DNA of 64,000 nt from Chrysomallon squamiferum (Eukaryota > Mollusca > Gastropoda > Neomphalida > Peltospiridae), in assembly GCA_012295275.1 (NCBI GenBank), contig CM022671.1, forward strand, positions 7,395,227-7,459,226, in the 5' to 3' direction. The notes beneath the pieces were generated by a model that saw only the letters and a program-made list of their open reading frames with translations, made no database searches and had not been told where the DNA came from. Positions 50,939 to 63,800 of the stretch are shown here, one piece after another (the stretch's first letter is position 1; each line of letters begins with the position of its first letter). The translations under genes were made by a program, and so were the position numbers.

Positions 50939-52641
50939 GAGAGAGAAATGGAAAATATGCAGATATATAAACAACATAAAAGGCATATATTTACATGTCA
51001 CAAAACATACATGAATTAATAAGTAACTTGATGAAACAAATATAAAAATCATATGTAACAAAGATGAGTTTATGTGACACACTCTCTCACACACACACAC
51101 AAATAGAAGAGAAACATGCATTAGATTAAAATATTCATAAGGAAGAAATAATATTCAGGAATCGTTTTTCTTTATTATAATAATAATAATAAGAAGAAGA
51201 AGAATTATGAAGATAATGATGATAAAACAGATAATGATAAAAGACAATAATTATAATGATAATGATGATGATCAGTATGATGATAATAACTATCAGCAAC
51301 AACAACATCAAAATGAGAGAAAAAACTCAATTAAGAAAAAAACAAAAGTAATAAAAAATAATTTTAAAAAATCATCAATAAAACAATTTAAAATATACTA
51401 GACACACTGATAACATACTGACCTCGTACTGAAACTGTGATGTAGATAACCTTGGACATTCTTTTGTCAAAACATTTTCCAGTGCTGATGGCTATGTAAT
51501 ATATAAAAATATTGACACTAGTGGATATATAGTATAAAAATATTGACAATAACATCTATACTGTGTTTTAATCAGTATTATAAGAGTAAACACTATAACA
51601 CACAGATATTGATCTTGTTACCATCTGGCAAAAATAAAATATCTGATAACAAGTTGCATTATGTCAAGCATAAAAATATATTAACTGAATGAACAGGTAC
51701 AAATGAACTATATTTATATATATATAACACCACAGATATATCATCTGCCTATCTGTATATATGTATGCATTGTATGTATGTATTGTATGTATGTATTGTA
51801 TGTATGTATTGTATGTATGTATATGTATGTATTGTATGTATGTATTGTATGTATGTATTGTATGTATGTATTGTATGTATGTATTGTATGTATGTTATAT
51901 GTGCATGAATAATGCAGCTTTTACTTAAAGTCAGTTATAATAATTATCTTCCTATTTATTTTTTCTTCAAATCCTCCTTGATGTACAAACTTTTACAGTG
52001 TTATTCTTTTTTTTTCATGATTCTTTTTTGATTTTCTTTGATATTTCAAACTGATATGGTTAAAATATCAATATTAACTGCAAGAAAAATGCATTGCTCA
52101 CTTTCAAATTTCTTTTAATATAAAGTACTGTCTGATTTCAAATATTGTACATTATTCTGATTTTAAATATTGTTCTTAACAGAGAATATTGTTCTAATTT
52201 CAAAGACTGTTCTTATTTCAAATATTATTTCTGTTGGGGACTATTGTTCTTATTTCAAATAATTTTCTTAGTAGAGGCTATTATTCTTATTTCAACGATT
52301 GTTCTTAATGAAGAGCATGGTTGTTATTTTTACTACAAAGGCTGTTTTTAACACAGAGTATTAACAACATTCTTACACTTTGAGCTTCCTGGAACTTGTC
52401 AGACAGAAGACCAAAAATAGTAGCTGTGACGATTGCCAGCCACTCGTTTGAAAAGCCAGCCACATCCTGCCCAATCACATACTGATCCCACACAAACAGC
52501 AGTGTTTCTGACTTCAGATATCCTGAAATGTACCATAATAAATAAAGTTAGAGGCTTTTGATACAGAATGATGGTCAGGAGAGCCTTTGACTGAAAAGTT
52601 AATATAACTGTCCAAGTTTTCAGTGTGATGTATATCTGCAC

Positions 52642-52698
<57 letters not shown>

Positions 52699-52727
52699 TA
52701 TGTACAAAAATACACAGATACATATAT

Positions 52728-52771
<44 letters not shown>

Positions 52772-55700
52772 ACATACATATGTACATACATATATTTATA
52801 TATATATATATATATAGACATACAAACATACATACATAGCTATCCATACACACTCAATCTCACACTCACATTCACACTCACACACACACACACACACACA
52901 TTTACATATACTTACATACATACATACTCTTATTTAGGTACATGATGGCTTAGAAAATAGCAAATATTTTGTATATGTACTTTCTTGTATAACCCATAAT
53001 GTCCAGTTTAAAACCTTCGTAACAGATTATTAACAATATGTCATTTTTTCCATTATTTACATTTTAATCAAAATGTTTGAAATTGCTAATTCACCAACAA
53101 TATTTTTAATATTAGGTAATGACTCACCTACAAACATTGCTCTGATTAAAGGTCTTATAAGTCCAGTGAGTCCTTCATTCAACAATGCCTGAGTTCCTTT
53201 TTCAGTGGCCACTATCTTTTCTATAAAATGTAAATAAAAAATAAAAATATATGAAATAAATGTACATATCCATGTGAGAGTATATATATATATTTTTGTA
53301 TATAGAGTAATTTTAAAGTAACAGTATTCATTTTTTAAATTAAATACAAATGTACATATATTTATTTATGTTTTTTCTAGAATGTTTTTTAATTAATAAG
53401 GCAAAAAATTAACAATATTAATAACAATTTTGAAACTCTGAGATTATCAATGATTAGAAATTATCCATGAAAAATATAAAATAAAATAAATATAACTTAA
53501 AAAAGGAAATAGTAAAAATAAAATAAAAATAAAATAAAAATAAAATAAAATAAAAATAAAATAAAAAAGGAAATAACAAAAATAATTTTAAAAATAACAA
53601 ACAGTTAAAAACCTTTAGCTGGGACATAATTTTTGGAAATAATTCTGCTGACATCTGGGTAAAGTGTCTTCATATGACCTCCAACTTTGTCAACAAATCC
53701 TTTCATTTCCTCATTGTGCATCTAAAATAAGTTGTAATATATCCATTATGTAGTATCTTAGCTTAAATATATCCAATATCTAATATTATAGTTAAATGCA
53801 TATCTGCTATGTAATATCTTAGTCTGACAATATGTCCACTCTGCAATATCATAGTCTGAAAATATATCCACTATGTAATATCTTAGCCTGAAAATATATC
53901 CACTAAGTAACATCTTAGTCAGATATTATATCCTCTAGGTGATAGCTTAGCCTAAACATATATCCATTAGGTGATATCATAGCCAGAAAATATATCCACC
54001 ATATAATATCTTAACTTTGTACATCTGTCTAAATCTCAGCTCTGTTCTATAGCGACAAAGTAATAATTTTAGACTAATTATAGCATTTTAAAACATTCTA
54101 GAATACTTTTTTTTTCTTATTTGAAAACATATTTAAATTAAAAGTAAAATACCTCAGATCCAGAATCTATGACATAACCAGGTCGAGAATCGAGGTAAAC
54201 CAGGAACTCTTCAACCATCTGAGCAACTATACGACCAGGAGCTGGTTCGCGTCTGTGTTAGAAAAACATGTATAACTTAATAATAGATTTACAACAAGAA
54301 ACAGTTTTCTGATAAATGTTTAATTGTATCATAAATTAACATACATTAATATTATAATTTATAAAAAAAAATTAAAATTAAATTCTTGAGTAAGTTGGTT
54401 ATATTCATTATAAAGGTAGAAAGGTGTCTGAAATCTGCGTTCATCTATAACAGAATAATGTTAGATGGAAACTCATTGGAATTATCATTCAGTACATAGA
54501 CAACCATTGCTTACCTGTTAATTATGTTATTCTATAAAACATGTTAAAGACTTTTAATGACTTTTCCTGCTTCAGTTATTCCATTGTATCTAGACCATGA
54601 GCTGGTTCCTAGACAAGGATATATATTTTTGCATAATGTGTATAATTATTATTTATAGTATTATTACTGATCATCATTAATGTTGACACAGTAGTTGCTA
54701 TCATCACCCTGATAGACTATAAAAGATATGAGGTAATCTGCACTCACCTAGAAAGGTTGGGAGCTGCAACTAAAACAAATGGAACCACCAACATGTAGTC
54801 AATATCCCTCAGTCTGCTCTTTGTTTTCATTCTTGAATGATGATAGGACAACACAGCCTTCATACCATAGAATGCTCCTGTATAAAAGTCAAGTAGTAAA
54901 TGATGTTACATACACAGACGGTCACAGATTACTGCTAAAGAACACAGTGCTCTGTTCACTGTTCTATAATGTATGTGTGAATATATTAGAGTGTGTGTAT
55001 AGAATGTATGTACAGTCAATGTTTTTGTGTGTGTGCTTATTAATATATATTATTTTACTTTCTGCTAAATATAGGCTGAGGAAAAACTCTGAAATGTTCT
55101 GAAATCCAAAACAATGATAACATACAGTTTTCCAGTGGTTTAATGAGTAATCTTAATTCCACACACAAAATGATTAAAATAATATTACACAAAATTACCT
55201 TCAGGCCTATCTTTAAGAGCTAAATAATAAAATATAAATGGATTTTGTATTTAGATTTTGTTCCTGTTCAGAAGGATAATTCTTTATATTCCAAAATCTC
55301 AGACACTTCTGGTCCCTAGCATTTTCAGACAAGAGATCCTCAACTTCTGTGTACATCTCAAATATTTTTTTAAAGTATGGCATAATAATTATGAGATACA
55401 ACTTTTTCCTGTGGTTATCATAGCCTTAAAAAAACAGACAAAGAAAGCAGCTTACCAACAGAGCCTTTGAGGTCTGAAAATGTTGATTCTGTATTAAGCA
55501 ACTGTTCACACTTCTGTGAAATTTCCAAATCCAGAGGAGATATTGCACTGCGGGGGTTACCATTCAGAATGTCAACATAGGTTTTCCGATCTAAATAACA
55601 TCACAGTAAAAAACACATCAGTGATAAAAATTAATCTAGCAAGTTATAAAGTATTGACTGAACTGGTGAACATAAAATGAGGCATTATCCAATCCATAAA

Positions 55701-57580
55701 TTCATGCAGATACAACATCATATTGATTAATGATGAAGTATACATATACATTGACCCATTATGAAAATCAAAAGAATGATTTTTTCAAAATAAACTTTCA
55801 TATTTGCAAAAGAATGTTCCATTAGTTGTGATATTCACAAATTATTTTTAATTAATTGTTATTTATCAAGTGTCACTTTGAATCCTCTGTTGACAAAAAA
55901 AAACAGATTCATTAGGTTATCAGTTACTCTGATGATAAAAACCATTTGGAATTTTAAGCTTTCAAATAAAATTACATGAGGCACATTGAAAGATAAATAC
56001 AAGAATTTATAAAATATATATATATATATATATAATTTTTTGAAATGAACCCCATCATTTACAATTATTATCTGTAGATGAAAATAAGAATTAAAAAAAT
56101 AATAATAATAATAATGGTTTTAAAAAAAACATAAACACCAACATTTAGGATTATTGAGGTACAGTCTCCATGCAAGAGCTCTAATATTCACTGGCAGTGG
56201 CTGGTTCAAACAAATGTGAAGTTTCACTTTCATCTCTGGCCAACGTCGTAACAAACTGACAGCTCCTTCTTCGGCTCCTTCAATGATCAAATCAGATTTT
56301 GTATCCATTGGATACTCCTCCATCAACTGCCTAGCAACATCTTCATTAAGATACTGATCCATCAAGGTGGAAACTTTGCCAAACAAAGTGCCAAAAGTAC
56401 TACCTAACAAAAAAAATATATTCATGATTACAACATTTGCAAAAAATTAGTAATATAGATAATATTCTGATCTGGAAAGTGGGCAGAGTCTTCACTATTT
56501 GTTTGCCTATCATGTGAGTGTACATGCATGCACATGCATAACTATATGTTTATGGACAATAAATTATCCTTGACCAAAAACACACACACACACACACACA
56601 CACATGCACTCACACAGCAGACAAACAAAGTGATAAAGAATATATATTATAAATGTATCACACTGAAGTATGCTAGATAAACATATCCACACCTTTACAG
56701 GAATCGAATATATTAGAATGACCTCTTGTTAACACAGAGATGAACACAGGGTAAAGGTATAAATAGATTAAACTTGTATGAGAGTGTGTACGTCTATAGA
56801 TAAAACTGAATTGAACAAAATAATATACTAATATTCCTATTACATATATTAACATAAATACAGGATAACACTGAAAGAAGGTTAAAAATGTGCAGTATTA
56901 TTCAAATCTAACCTCCTTCAATAGCTTTTGTTGCCCTTTGCATAAAAAGCTCTTTTTCTGCTTCAGAAAGATCTGTGAAATACTGGACATGGCTTTCTGT
57001 AAGTTGTTGCTGAATAGCGTCATGCAGTTCATGCAAAAATGCATTCCATTCCTGAATACATAATTTTTATTATACAAAGAAAATGTTAATTTGTATTGTA
57101 TGTATGTATAGTTAGTAATATATAGACACACGAATAACATTATTGGAAATAAATCATATGTAATTGTGTAATTAGAATTAGAATTTTCATAAGTAAATAA
57201 AACACACACACACAACAACAACTAGTAATTACAGTAGTAACAAATAATAATAATAATAACTGAACATTTATTATTATTATTATTATTATATTTTAAAAAT
57301 TTAACTAAGTCTAGAAATATTTTGTTTATCGTACATCCACTATATCAGTATATGTATTATATATGTCACATAATATATTCCATGTATAACTATAAAACTA
57401 TTATTCAAATATAATATTCAAAAGAACTAAATTTAAAAAAAAAAAAAAAAAAACATTACATTTCTAATGACTTTGTCGTTTGCACGTTAAATTTTAAATT
57501 CCATCGTAAATTCAAACCTTCGATTTTGTGATGTCTTCCTTACAGTTTAATAACCATTTGGGATAACTCTTCGTCGCCAT
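43990..57580 (-). CDS. Uncharacterised TBC-like/coiled-coil protein, 706 aa (complete)
   Basis: 19 coding exons, read on the minus strand: 57518-57580, 56913-57051, 56143-56403, 55456-55590, 54748-54877, 54153-54252, 53613-53721, 53128-53220, 52377-52522, 51423-51491, 50789-50873, 50382-50487, 49780-49842, 48938-49028, 48309-48401, 47925-47968, 47332-47492, 45681-45772, 43990-44130. All are GT-AG and sum to 2121 nt in frame. Start MATKSYPKWLLNCKEDITKS follows a short leader. Residues about 68-392 are all-helical and TBC-like: LPVNIRALAWRLYLNNPKY resembles the TBC opening, and LLFVWDQYVIGQDVAGF its late W-D helix. The catalytic finger motifs of active RabGAPs (IxxDxxR, YxQ) are not seen, so GAP activity is doubtful. 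Residues about 460-565 form a charged coiled coil, then a Pro-rich stretch (577-600) and a conserved-looking tail ending in RWREDRRAVELGL. I cannot name the orthologue. It shares a 110-bp divergent promoter with B3GLCT. Confidence 0.88.
45790..46060. repeat. Degenerate AT-rich tandem repeat
   Basis: Loosely repeated words GATTTAACAATAT, ATGAATATAATGA and TATAAACAAGG at about 25-30 bp spacing inside the intron before exon 18 of the TBC-like gene. Too diverged for a clean unit. Confidence 0.4.
47494..47526. repeat. Poly-A next to a splice acceptor
   Basis: On the minus strand this is a run of about 30 T directly before the acceptor of exon 17 of the TBC-like gene (exon starts at 47492), so it doubles as the polypyrimidine tract. 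Confidence 0.9.
47749..47809. repeat. (AAT)n-(AAAT)n microsatellite
   Basis: AAT repeats run into AAAT repeats in an intron of the TBC-like gene. Confidence 0.95.
49308..49508. mobile_element. Possible hAT-like element remnant
   Basis: CAGTGGTTCTCAAAGTGAGT is the classic wording of a hAT terminal inverted repeat. It is preceded by TGATCTAAAC at 49291, and a near-identical TGATCTACAC occurs at about 49504, which could be the target duplication of an approximately 200-bp non-autonomous copy. The right inverted end is poorly preserved. Confidence 0.4.
50075..50345. repeat. Imperfect (TATAAAATATATTAAA)-type array
   Basis: Repeated ATATAAAATATATTAAA words, about 15-35 bp apart, fill an intron segment of the TBC-like gene. 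The tract is almost pure A/T. Confidence 0.75.
51765..51900. repeat. 13-bp minisatellite (ATTGTATGTATGT)
   Basis: About ten copies of a 13-bp unit made of GTAT blocks with one ATT break. Near-perfect, so young. Confidence 0.9.
52115..52360. repeat. Degenerate repeat of ATTGTTCTTATTTCAAA units
   Basis: At least six variants of (T)ATTGTTCT(T/A)ATTTCAAA spaced about 30-40 bp in an intron of the TBC-like gene, with AACAGAGAATATT and ACACAGAGTATT as secondary words. Confidence 0.6.
52645..52900. repeat. Compound (GT)n, (CA)n, (TA)n, (CATA)n microsatellite
   Basis: A GT run of about 50 bp, then CA, TA and CATA blocks and a final CA run. Several long artefactual frames arise here on both strands. 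Confidence 0.95.
53735..54015. repeat. 32-bp minisatellite in TBC-like gene intron 6
   Basis: About nine diverged copies of a roughly 32-bp unit, consensus words AAATATATCCACTATGTAA and TATCTTAGCCTG. It starts directly after exon 7 on the plus-strand map (53721), i.e. close to that exon's 3' splice site. Confidence 0.85.
55069..55345 (-). mobile_element. Tigger1-like (pogo) MITE, TBC-like gene intron 4
   Basis: The right part reads ACACAAAATTACCTTCAGGC, ATATAAATGGATTTTGTATT, TATATTCCAAAATCTCAGAC, ACTTCTGGTCCCTAGCATTT and GAGATCCTCAAC, in the order of a reversed mammalian Tigger1 5' end as I remember it. The left edge, AGGCTGAGG...CTCTGAAATGTT, looks like the partner inverted repeat, so this may be a complete MITE of about 280 bp. 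Confidence 0.6.
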
Positions 57581-57690
57581 TTGTAAACTATCGCTGATAC
57601 CAAGGATATTTTGTAAGATGATCAGGCATTGGCTGAGTTGGGTTAGCCACTGAAATTAGCAAGTGCTCGGCGTTTGACTAGCTACTAAGA
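57581..57690. promoter_or_regulatory. Divergent promoter shared by the TBC-like gene and B3GLCT
   Basis: Only 110 bp separate the two start codons (57580 on the minus strand, 57691 on the plus strand), so both 5' UTRs and the core promoters must overlap. It is less AT-rich than the flanks and contains an inverted CCAAT box (ATTGG, 57628-57632), an element common in divergent promoters. No clear TATA box. Confidence 0.6.
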
Positions 57691-58430
57691 ATGGCGTTAA
57701 ATGCGAATGCCAGTGGATTTATTGTTGTTCTGATCGGTAACATAAAATATATTTGTTGTCAAATATAACTACATGTTGTTAACTGAACAGATTTAGTGCA
57801 GTATGGAAGGAAATGAAATTTCGTAATGTTTAACTAGCCTAAATTATGGTGTTTTACAAAATACTGGTTTTTCAAGTTTCTCAATGTGTCGTCTGCTTGT
57901 AACAACAATGTGCGAAAGATTATTAATTTTAAGATTTAATCTGTTTATCAAGATTCCAGATTTAATCATTATTATATAAACAGATCTTACATTCAAATAC
58001 TGTTTAGAAATGTCTTTAAAAAAAAATGTAAACATCTAGACAGGTACACGTAAGTATATAACGTGACATAAGATACATCATTATTTACATTTGACAAAAT
58101 AAACATTATTTATCCATTACGATCAATTCAGCAGTTTTATATAATAGTATATGTATGTGAGCTGTAGTATTAACATTTATAAATAAATAAAACAGTTTTC
58201 AAGATGAATGAATGAAATTGCTATCTCAAGATAATATATTTTTATTTTAAATAATAGCTGTTTTTGGTGCTAGAAAGAAAGTTCAACAGAATAATTAAAA
58301 TTGTACATTTCTGACATTTTTGTGTATAATATAAAAAGAAACTTAAAAATATTTGTAATTTTTACTGTTTAATTCATCAACAAAAGGTATTAAATTAATA
58401 TTAATTGTTTTTTTAATGATACCAGGTATT

Positions 58431-58471
<41 letters not shown>

Positions 58472-60813
58472 GGATCATAACTAAAAACTGGATGTAATGA
58501 AACATTTAACAGAAAGAGTTGAACAAATATTTTCAGAAGTTGATATATCTTCACAGAAATAAACACATATATAAATATATATCTTATACATATACACTCC
58601 AAAAAATGTACAAATGTATTTTTTTTTTTTTTTTACAGCTTATTATATTCTTCTCACTAAACTTGGCTCTGTTGGTGATCAAGAAGCATTAAAGATATTA
58701 TTAAAAGAAAGAGGTATTTATTATTTGTAAATTGTTACCATACCAACATTATTTAAAAAAATTAATTCCCTAAATTTCATTGTCTAACAGGCATCTCAAC
58801 AGAAAGAAGCATGTTAATAAATTTAGAAATGTATGCACAGCCTACACATTAAATAATACTAATTAGTACATTTCTTTATAGCTGGTGTTGTGAGTTTAAA
58901 TGTACTAGTAATTTTTTTATTTCAGAAACTATATTATCTAATTAAATCATCCAAAATTTATTTATCCTGTAATATTATTATTATGGTTCTTTTCTTAATT
59001 ATTTTTCTTTATCTATCCCACTGGTGCTAATAATATATTGTAAATATTTGTAGATACATTAGTGGTGTTCTGATGTAATTTGTATATAGACTTTTAATAC
59101 TTGTTTAATAATGATCTCATTTAAAACCTAAGTCCATACATTTTTATGTTAATATTCTTATATGTTTTGTTGTTTAATTTTATATTATTATTACTTTTTT
59201 TTCTTGTTCTTTTATTTTTTTTATTTTTACAGCTGTAAAACCTAAAGATATTGTATTCATAGTATTAAGCCAGTCAAATTCATATCATGAGAAAAGAAAT
59301 GAACTTTTTAAGAAACATTTCACAGAACAGATTCAACATTTAAAAGAGGTAAAATTATATGAATTCAGTGGACCTTTCAAAGTGTAGTTAAACGAATAGC
59401 TAGTGAAATAACAATTGGAACCAATTTAACTTGGGTTTGGTATTGTGTTTGGAGTTGTGGTTATAGTTGTTACTAGTTGTCTTTTTTTAAGACAAGCTGA
59501 GAGCTTTGATCCATGGAGAAAAAGTAGTAAGAATTAGAAAACAGTTCAGTCATAAATATTCTTCTTCTTCACTTTCATATTTTATTATTATTATTAGTTT
59601 CTATGATCTTTATAATAATTGCAGTATGAATTAACATGAGTAAGAAAACATTAAAGAGTATATGAGATGGTATGAATACAATTAAATGTGCATAAAAATG
59701 TCCGTGCTGATTATGAAAAATGTAAATCCTAATGATGCTGAATTAGGATAAAACACATTATTGATGAAGTTCCCATATCTCTTGGTTTGTCAGTTTTTAT
59801 TCTGTATTTAACATAATTTACAAAGTAAAAAGAAAGAAAGTAAAAAGTAATTCATAGGGAATTAAAAATTAATACTGCATATTATGGTTATTCACCCATC
59901 AACCATAAAATAAATAAATGTGAGTAAAAATTTACATGCTGATCATAAAAAATAAACAGTCAAAAGTGAATAAAGTATTGAAGAAGTTGCTTTGTTTTTC
60001 TGTTCATTACTTCTTTTTACATTTCTAATGTGATATCATGTTAAAAAAAAAAGAAAAAATAGAAATAAATTAAGGAAAATTACATCATCTATTTATCTCA
60101 TTGGACCTGTTATATTATTACCATGCTTCATTTATTAGCAAATTTTGGTGTCAAAATGTAAAATACAGAATATATTTAGACTGTTTATACATTTTTAGCT
60201 TCAAATTGTTTCATTATATTTGCAGGGAGAACGTCCATTGCTGTTTTTCTTGCACAAGCAATGGTCACATACAGGAGCTTATACTCTTTTTCCTTTGATC
60301 GAAGGGTAGGTTAAATTTATTAATTTATTATTATTAAAACTAGAAAAACCACAGAAAAATAGAACTAAAAAATATAAAGAGGAGGAGCTCATGTTGTTTT
60401 TGTGTTTTTTTGTGTTTGAGTGATTGATATAAATGTAATTTTGATTGTTATTGGCTGTGATATAACTACAGGCTGCAGCAAATTCAATGACGTCTGTGAA
60501 AACTTAATAAAATTAAGTTAACTTGGTGCCCTAACTTTCTGATGAAACCCAAGACAATAGTTGCTATTAACTAAAAAAAAAAAATTAAATTAAAATTCTC
60601 AGCTCTTTATATAGATAGAGACGTATTTTTAAAAAAATTTTGTTTAAATTATTGATTTTACTGGTGTGAAATAATTTCATTCACAGGTGGGGGTTTTTTT
60701 GTTGTTTAATTGGTATTAAGTAAAATAGTTTTAAAGTTTCTATCATTTCTGCAATATTTTTATTACATAAAAGTGAATAGATTTGCATTTACTAAAACAA
60801 CAACAAACACAGC

Positions 60814-60852
<39 letters not shown>

Positions 60853-63800
60853 AATAATAATAAAATTAAAAATTAATTAATAAAAAAAACCCAAAACAAC
60901 AACAACAAACAAACAGTGAATATAAAAATGCTTTGGTCTTTGTGACTTTACTGATGAAAAAGAAATTCTATCCAAAATAATTAATTACTGTATCTTGTAG
61001 CAGGTCATTAGAAAATGTTTTTACAAAACAAAATAATTGTTTTAATTCATTATGCTTCAGATTGAAAACTTTAACTGTATTTTATATCTGACAAAATCAC
61101 TATTAGACTGACTGGAGATATGATTTAAAAAAAAAAAAAAAAATAATAATAATAATATTATATTGGCAGTAATGACAGTTAATTAGAATTTTAAAAATAT
61201 AAATTTTTTTACACATATTGTAATATATTCCCTTTATAAGTAAAACAAATTGTTATTGTTGTTATTATTAACATTTTCATTTCTGTTATTATTATGATCA
61301 TTATTATTAATATAATTATTATCATACCCATGATCATCATCATTGTTATTTTTAATTAATTAAATTTTTTATTTATTTATAATTATTGAATAGTTGTTTC
61401 TGTTACCATTTGTCATGGCAAGAAAAATAATTTGCTGGTCCACTTGAAAAAGCTACTAGCTTTGGACATCAGACCACTGTATTCTTAAATTATTTATATT
61501 TTTTATTATAAATGAAATTCACTATTGTATTTTCATTATTTCAGATTTGCAGCAAATTTTTCAGACAAAGCATGGATGTTTTTTTGTGAAGAAGAAACAA
61601 GAATAAAACTTTCAGAATTAGTCACCTTTTTATCAGGATTTGATTATCATGAGGTGACAGCCAGTTTTATTCAAAATTATTAACACTTCTTTATGATATT
61701 TCATAATTTGTGTTTTTAATATTTAATTTTGTTAAAACTGGTAAAAATATATTTAAATCAGTGTTATATTTACAGTGTTTTACATAAAAAGAAAAAACAT
61801 TAAATATATATTGTAGACTGAATCCATCATGTCTTCATAATTGCTGTTTTTGAAAAAACTGAAAATCTTGATGTCAAAAATGAAAAATTTGTGTTATAAC
61901 ATACCTTTTCTTTATTTGCAGGAAATTTTCATGGGGAAACTTCTTAAAGATCATGAAAGATCAATCATTCATCATTATTACTCTTACACAGAAAACCCAT
62001 CAAGATTACTGTATCCAGACCCTGCAGCAGGCATAGCCATGACCTTAAAATTGATTATAAGGTATGCATGTGTTTGTTCATTCAACATAAAGCCTGAATA
62101 TATTTTTTAACTAATTATTTTGATTGTTTTTAATAATCAGTCTTTCCTAATAATAACAATGACAGTAACATAAGATAAACATGCAGGTATTTACCTCTTT
62201 TTTTTTTTTTTTTTAATATCAATACATACAGGTATCTGTCAACAAAGACAGATATTTAAATCACTTGGTGCAATCTGTAAATCTTCATAGCTGTTTAATT
62301 ATTCTGAAGTGTCGCATCATTTACAACTCTAAACCAGCTAACTGTTATTTTATACTTGAAACATTAGCATATGATCTCACATAATTCATAATTTGAAATC
62401 ATCATCTGTTTTTAAGATGCCTCCATTGCATTATTAATATCAGTTTTCAAATAAATATTGTAAATGAAGTCATTCTCTATGAATTTTAATATTTTTTAAT
62501 GTGATTTTATGTATGAACATACTGGTTATTTACATATATCCATGCCACTGTAAATAAATAGAAAATAATGTCTGTTTTATTTCTCTAATTTATTTATATT
62601 CTAACAACAGTAAAAACAACATTAGTAAAATTTTATGCAAAATTCTTTTTCAGCCTTGATAAGAGATTGAAAACTTACAAACCAGAAATAGATTTTGTCA
62701 TTGATCCAAAACATGAGGTATTTAATGTTATTTTAAAATTAAAATCAGAGTAAAACAGTAACATCAAAAGATTATTTCATGATTATATATTTTAATGAAT
62801 GAATTCACACAAATACCTTTTCTTTTTTCAAATGACCTAATCACATAATTAATTATTACTAAAAGTTGTAATTAATTCAGAACAATGTTAAAGTTTTTAA
62901 TTTATAATTTTTTGTTTATTTCCATACACAGATTTACTATATTTTTGCTAATTAGATTTATTAAAAATTTTATACAGCCTTTGGAAAATAATAAACAAAA
63001 TGAAATAACTGAAAAAGAAAAATTTTTTTAAAAAAAAAACCAGCAAAAAAATAAACAGTCAATGTGTATGTATTAGAATTAGTATTTTTTGGCTAATGTC
63101 TGAGACTAATGTATATTATGTCTGACATTTTGTGATTGTTCACTACACTGCCTAAATATTGACATGTATGAATGGCATGAATGGTTTAATGTTCTGTTAA
63201 ACTATATATATTTTCAACAATTTCCTAGCTGGCTAAGTATATTCATGACAACGGAAATGGAAAACCTCTTGTAGCTGTCTCAGAATTTTGTACATCTGTA
63301 AAAGAAAACACCTGTATAACTTCACTACCTATTCGATTTCCTGACTGTGTAAGTAGGTTTACATTCATCAAAGCATAAGTTTATAGTATTTCTTCAACCC
63401 GAAATTGTAATTTTAATATTAATAATAAATTAGAAAACAATTAGAAAATATTTTAAACTCTAAATAGAGAAGTTTATCAATATGATAAAAAATGAATTTG
63501 TTTTTGTATTTCTTGATTTGCAGAATTAAAAATATTTTTTGAGATAATGAAATTTTCTTTGCTCTGTGAATATAAGAACATTATTTTGATAAAGAAACAA
63601 AAAGTATTTTTCTTTTCAACTAATTTTAACAGTTAAATATAATTTAATTTTAAAAATAACATTTTACTACTTTTATTTATTTATTTATTTATTTATTTAT
63701 TTTTGTTATTACTTTTTTTTAATTTTTTTTTATTTTTTTAAATAAAAGTCTCTTTATTATCTTGTCTAACTTGATAGGCTTCAATATTATTAATTATTTA

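Noticed and set aside
52399-52945. Overlapping frames up to 144 codons on both strands
   Set aside because: Mostly Tyr-Ile, Cys-Val and His-Thr repeats translated from microsatellites; one of them only overlaps real exon 9 of the TBC-like gene in another frame.
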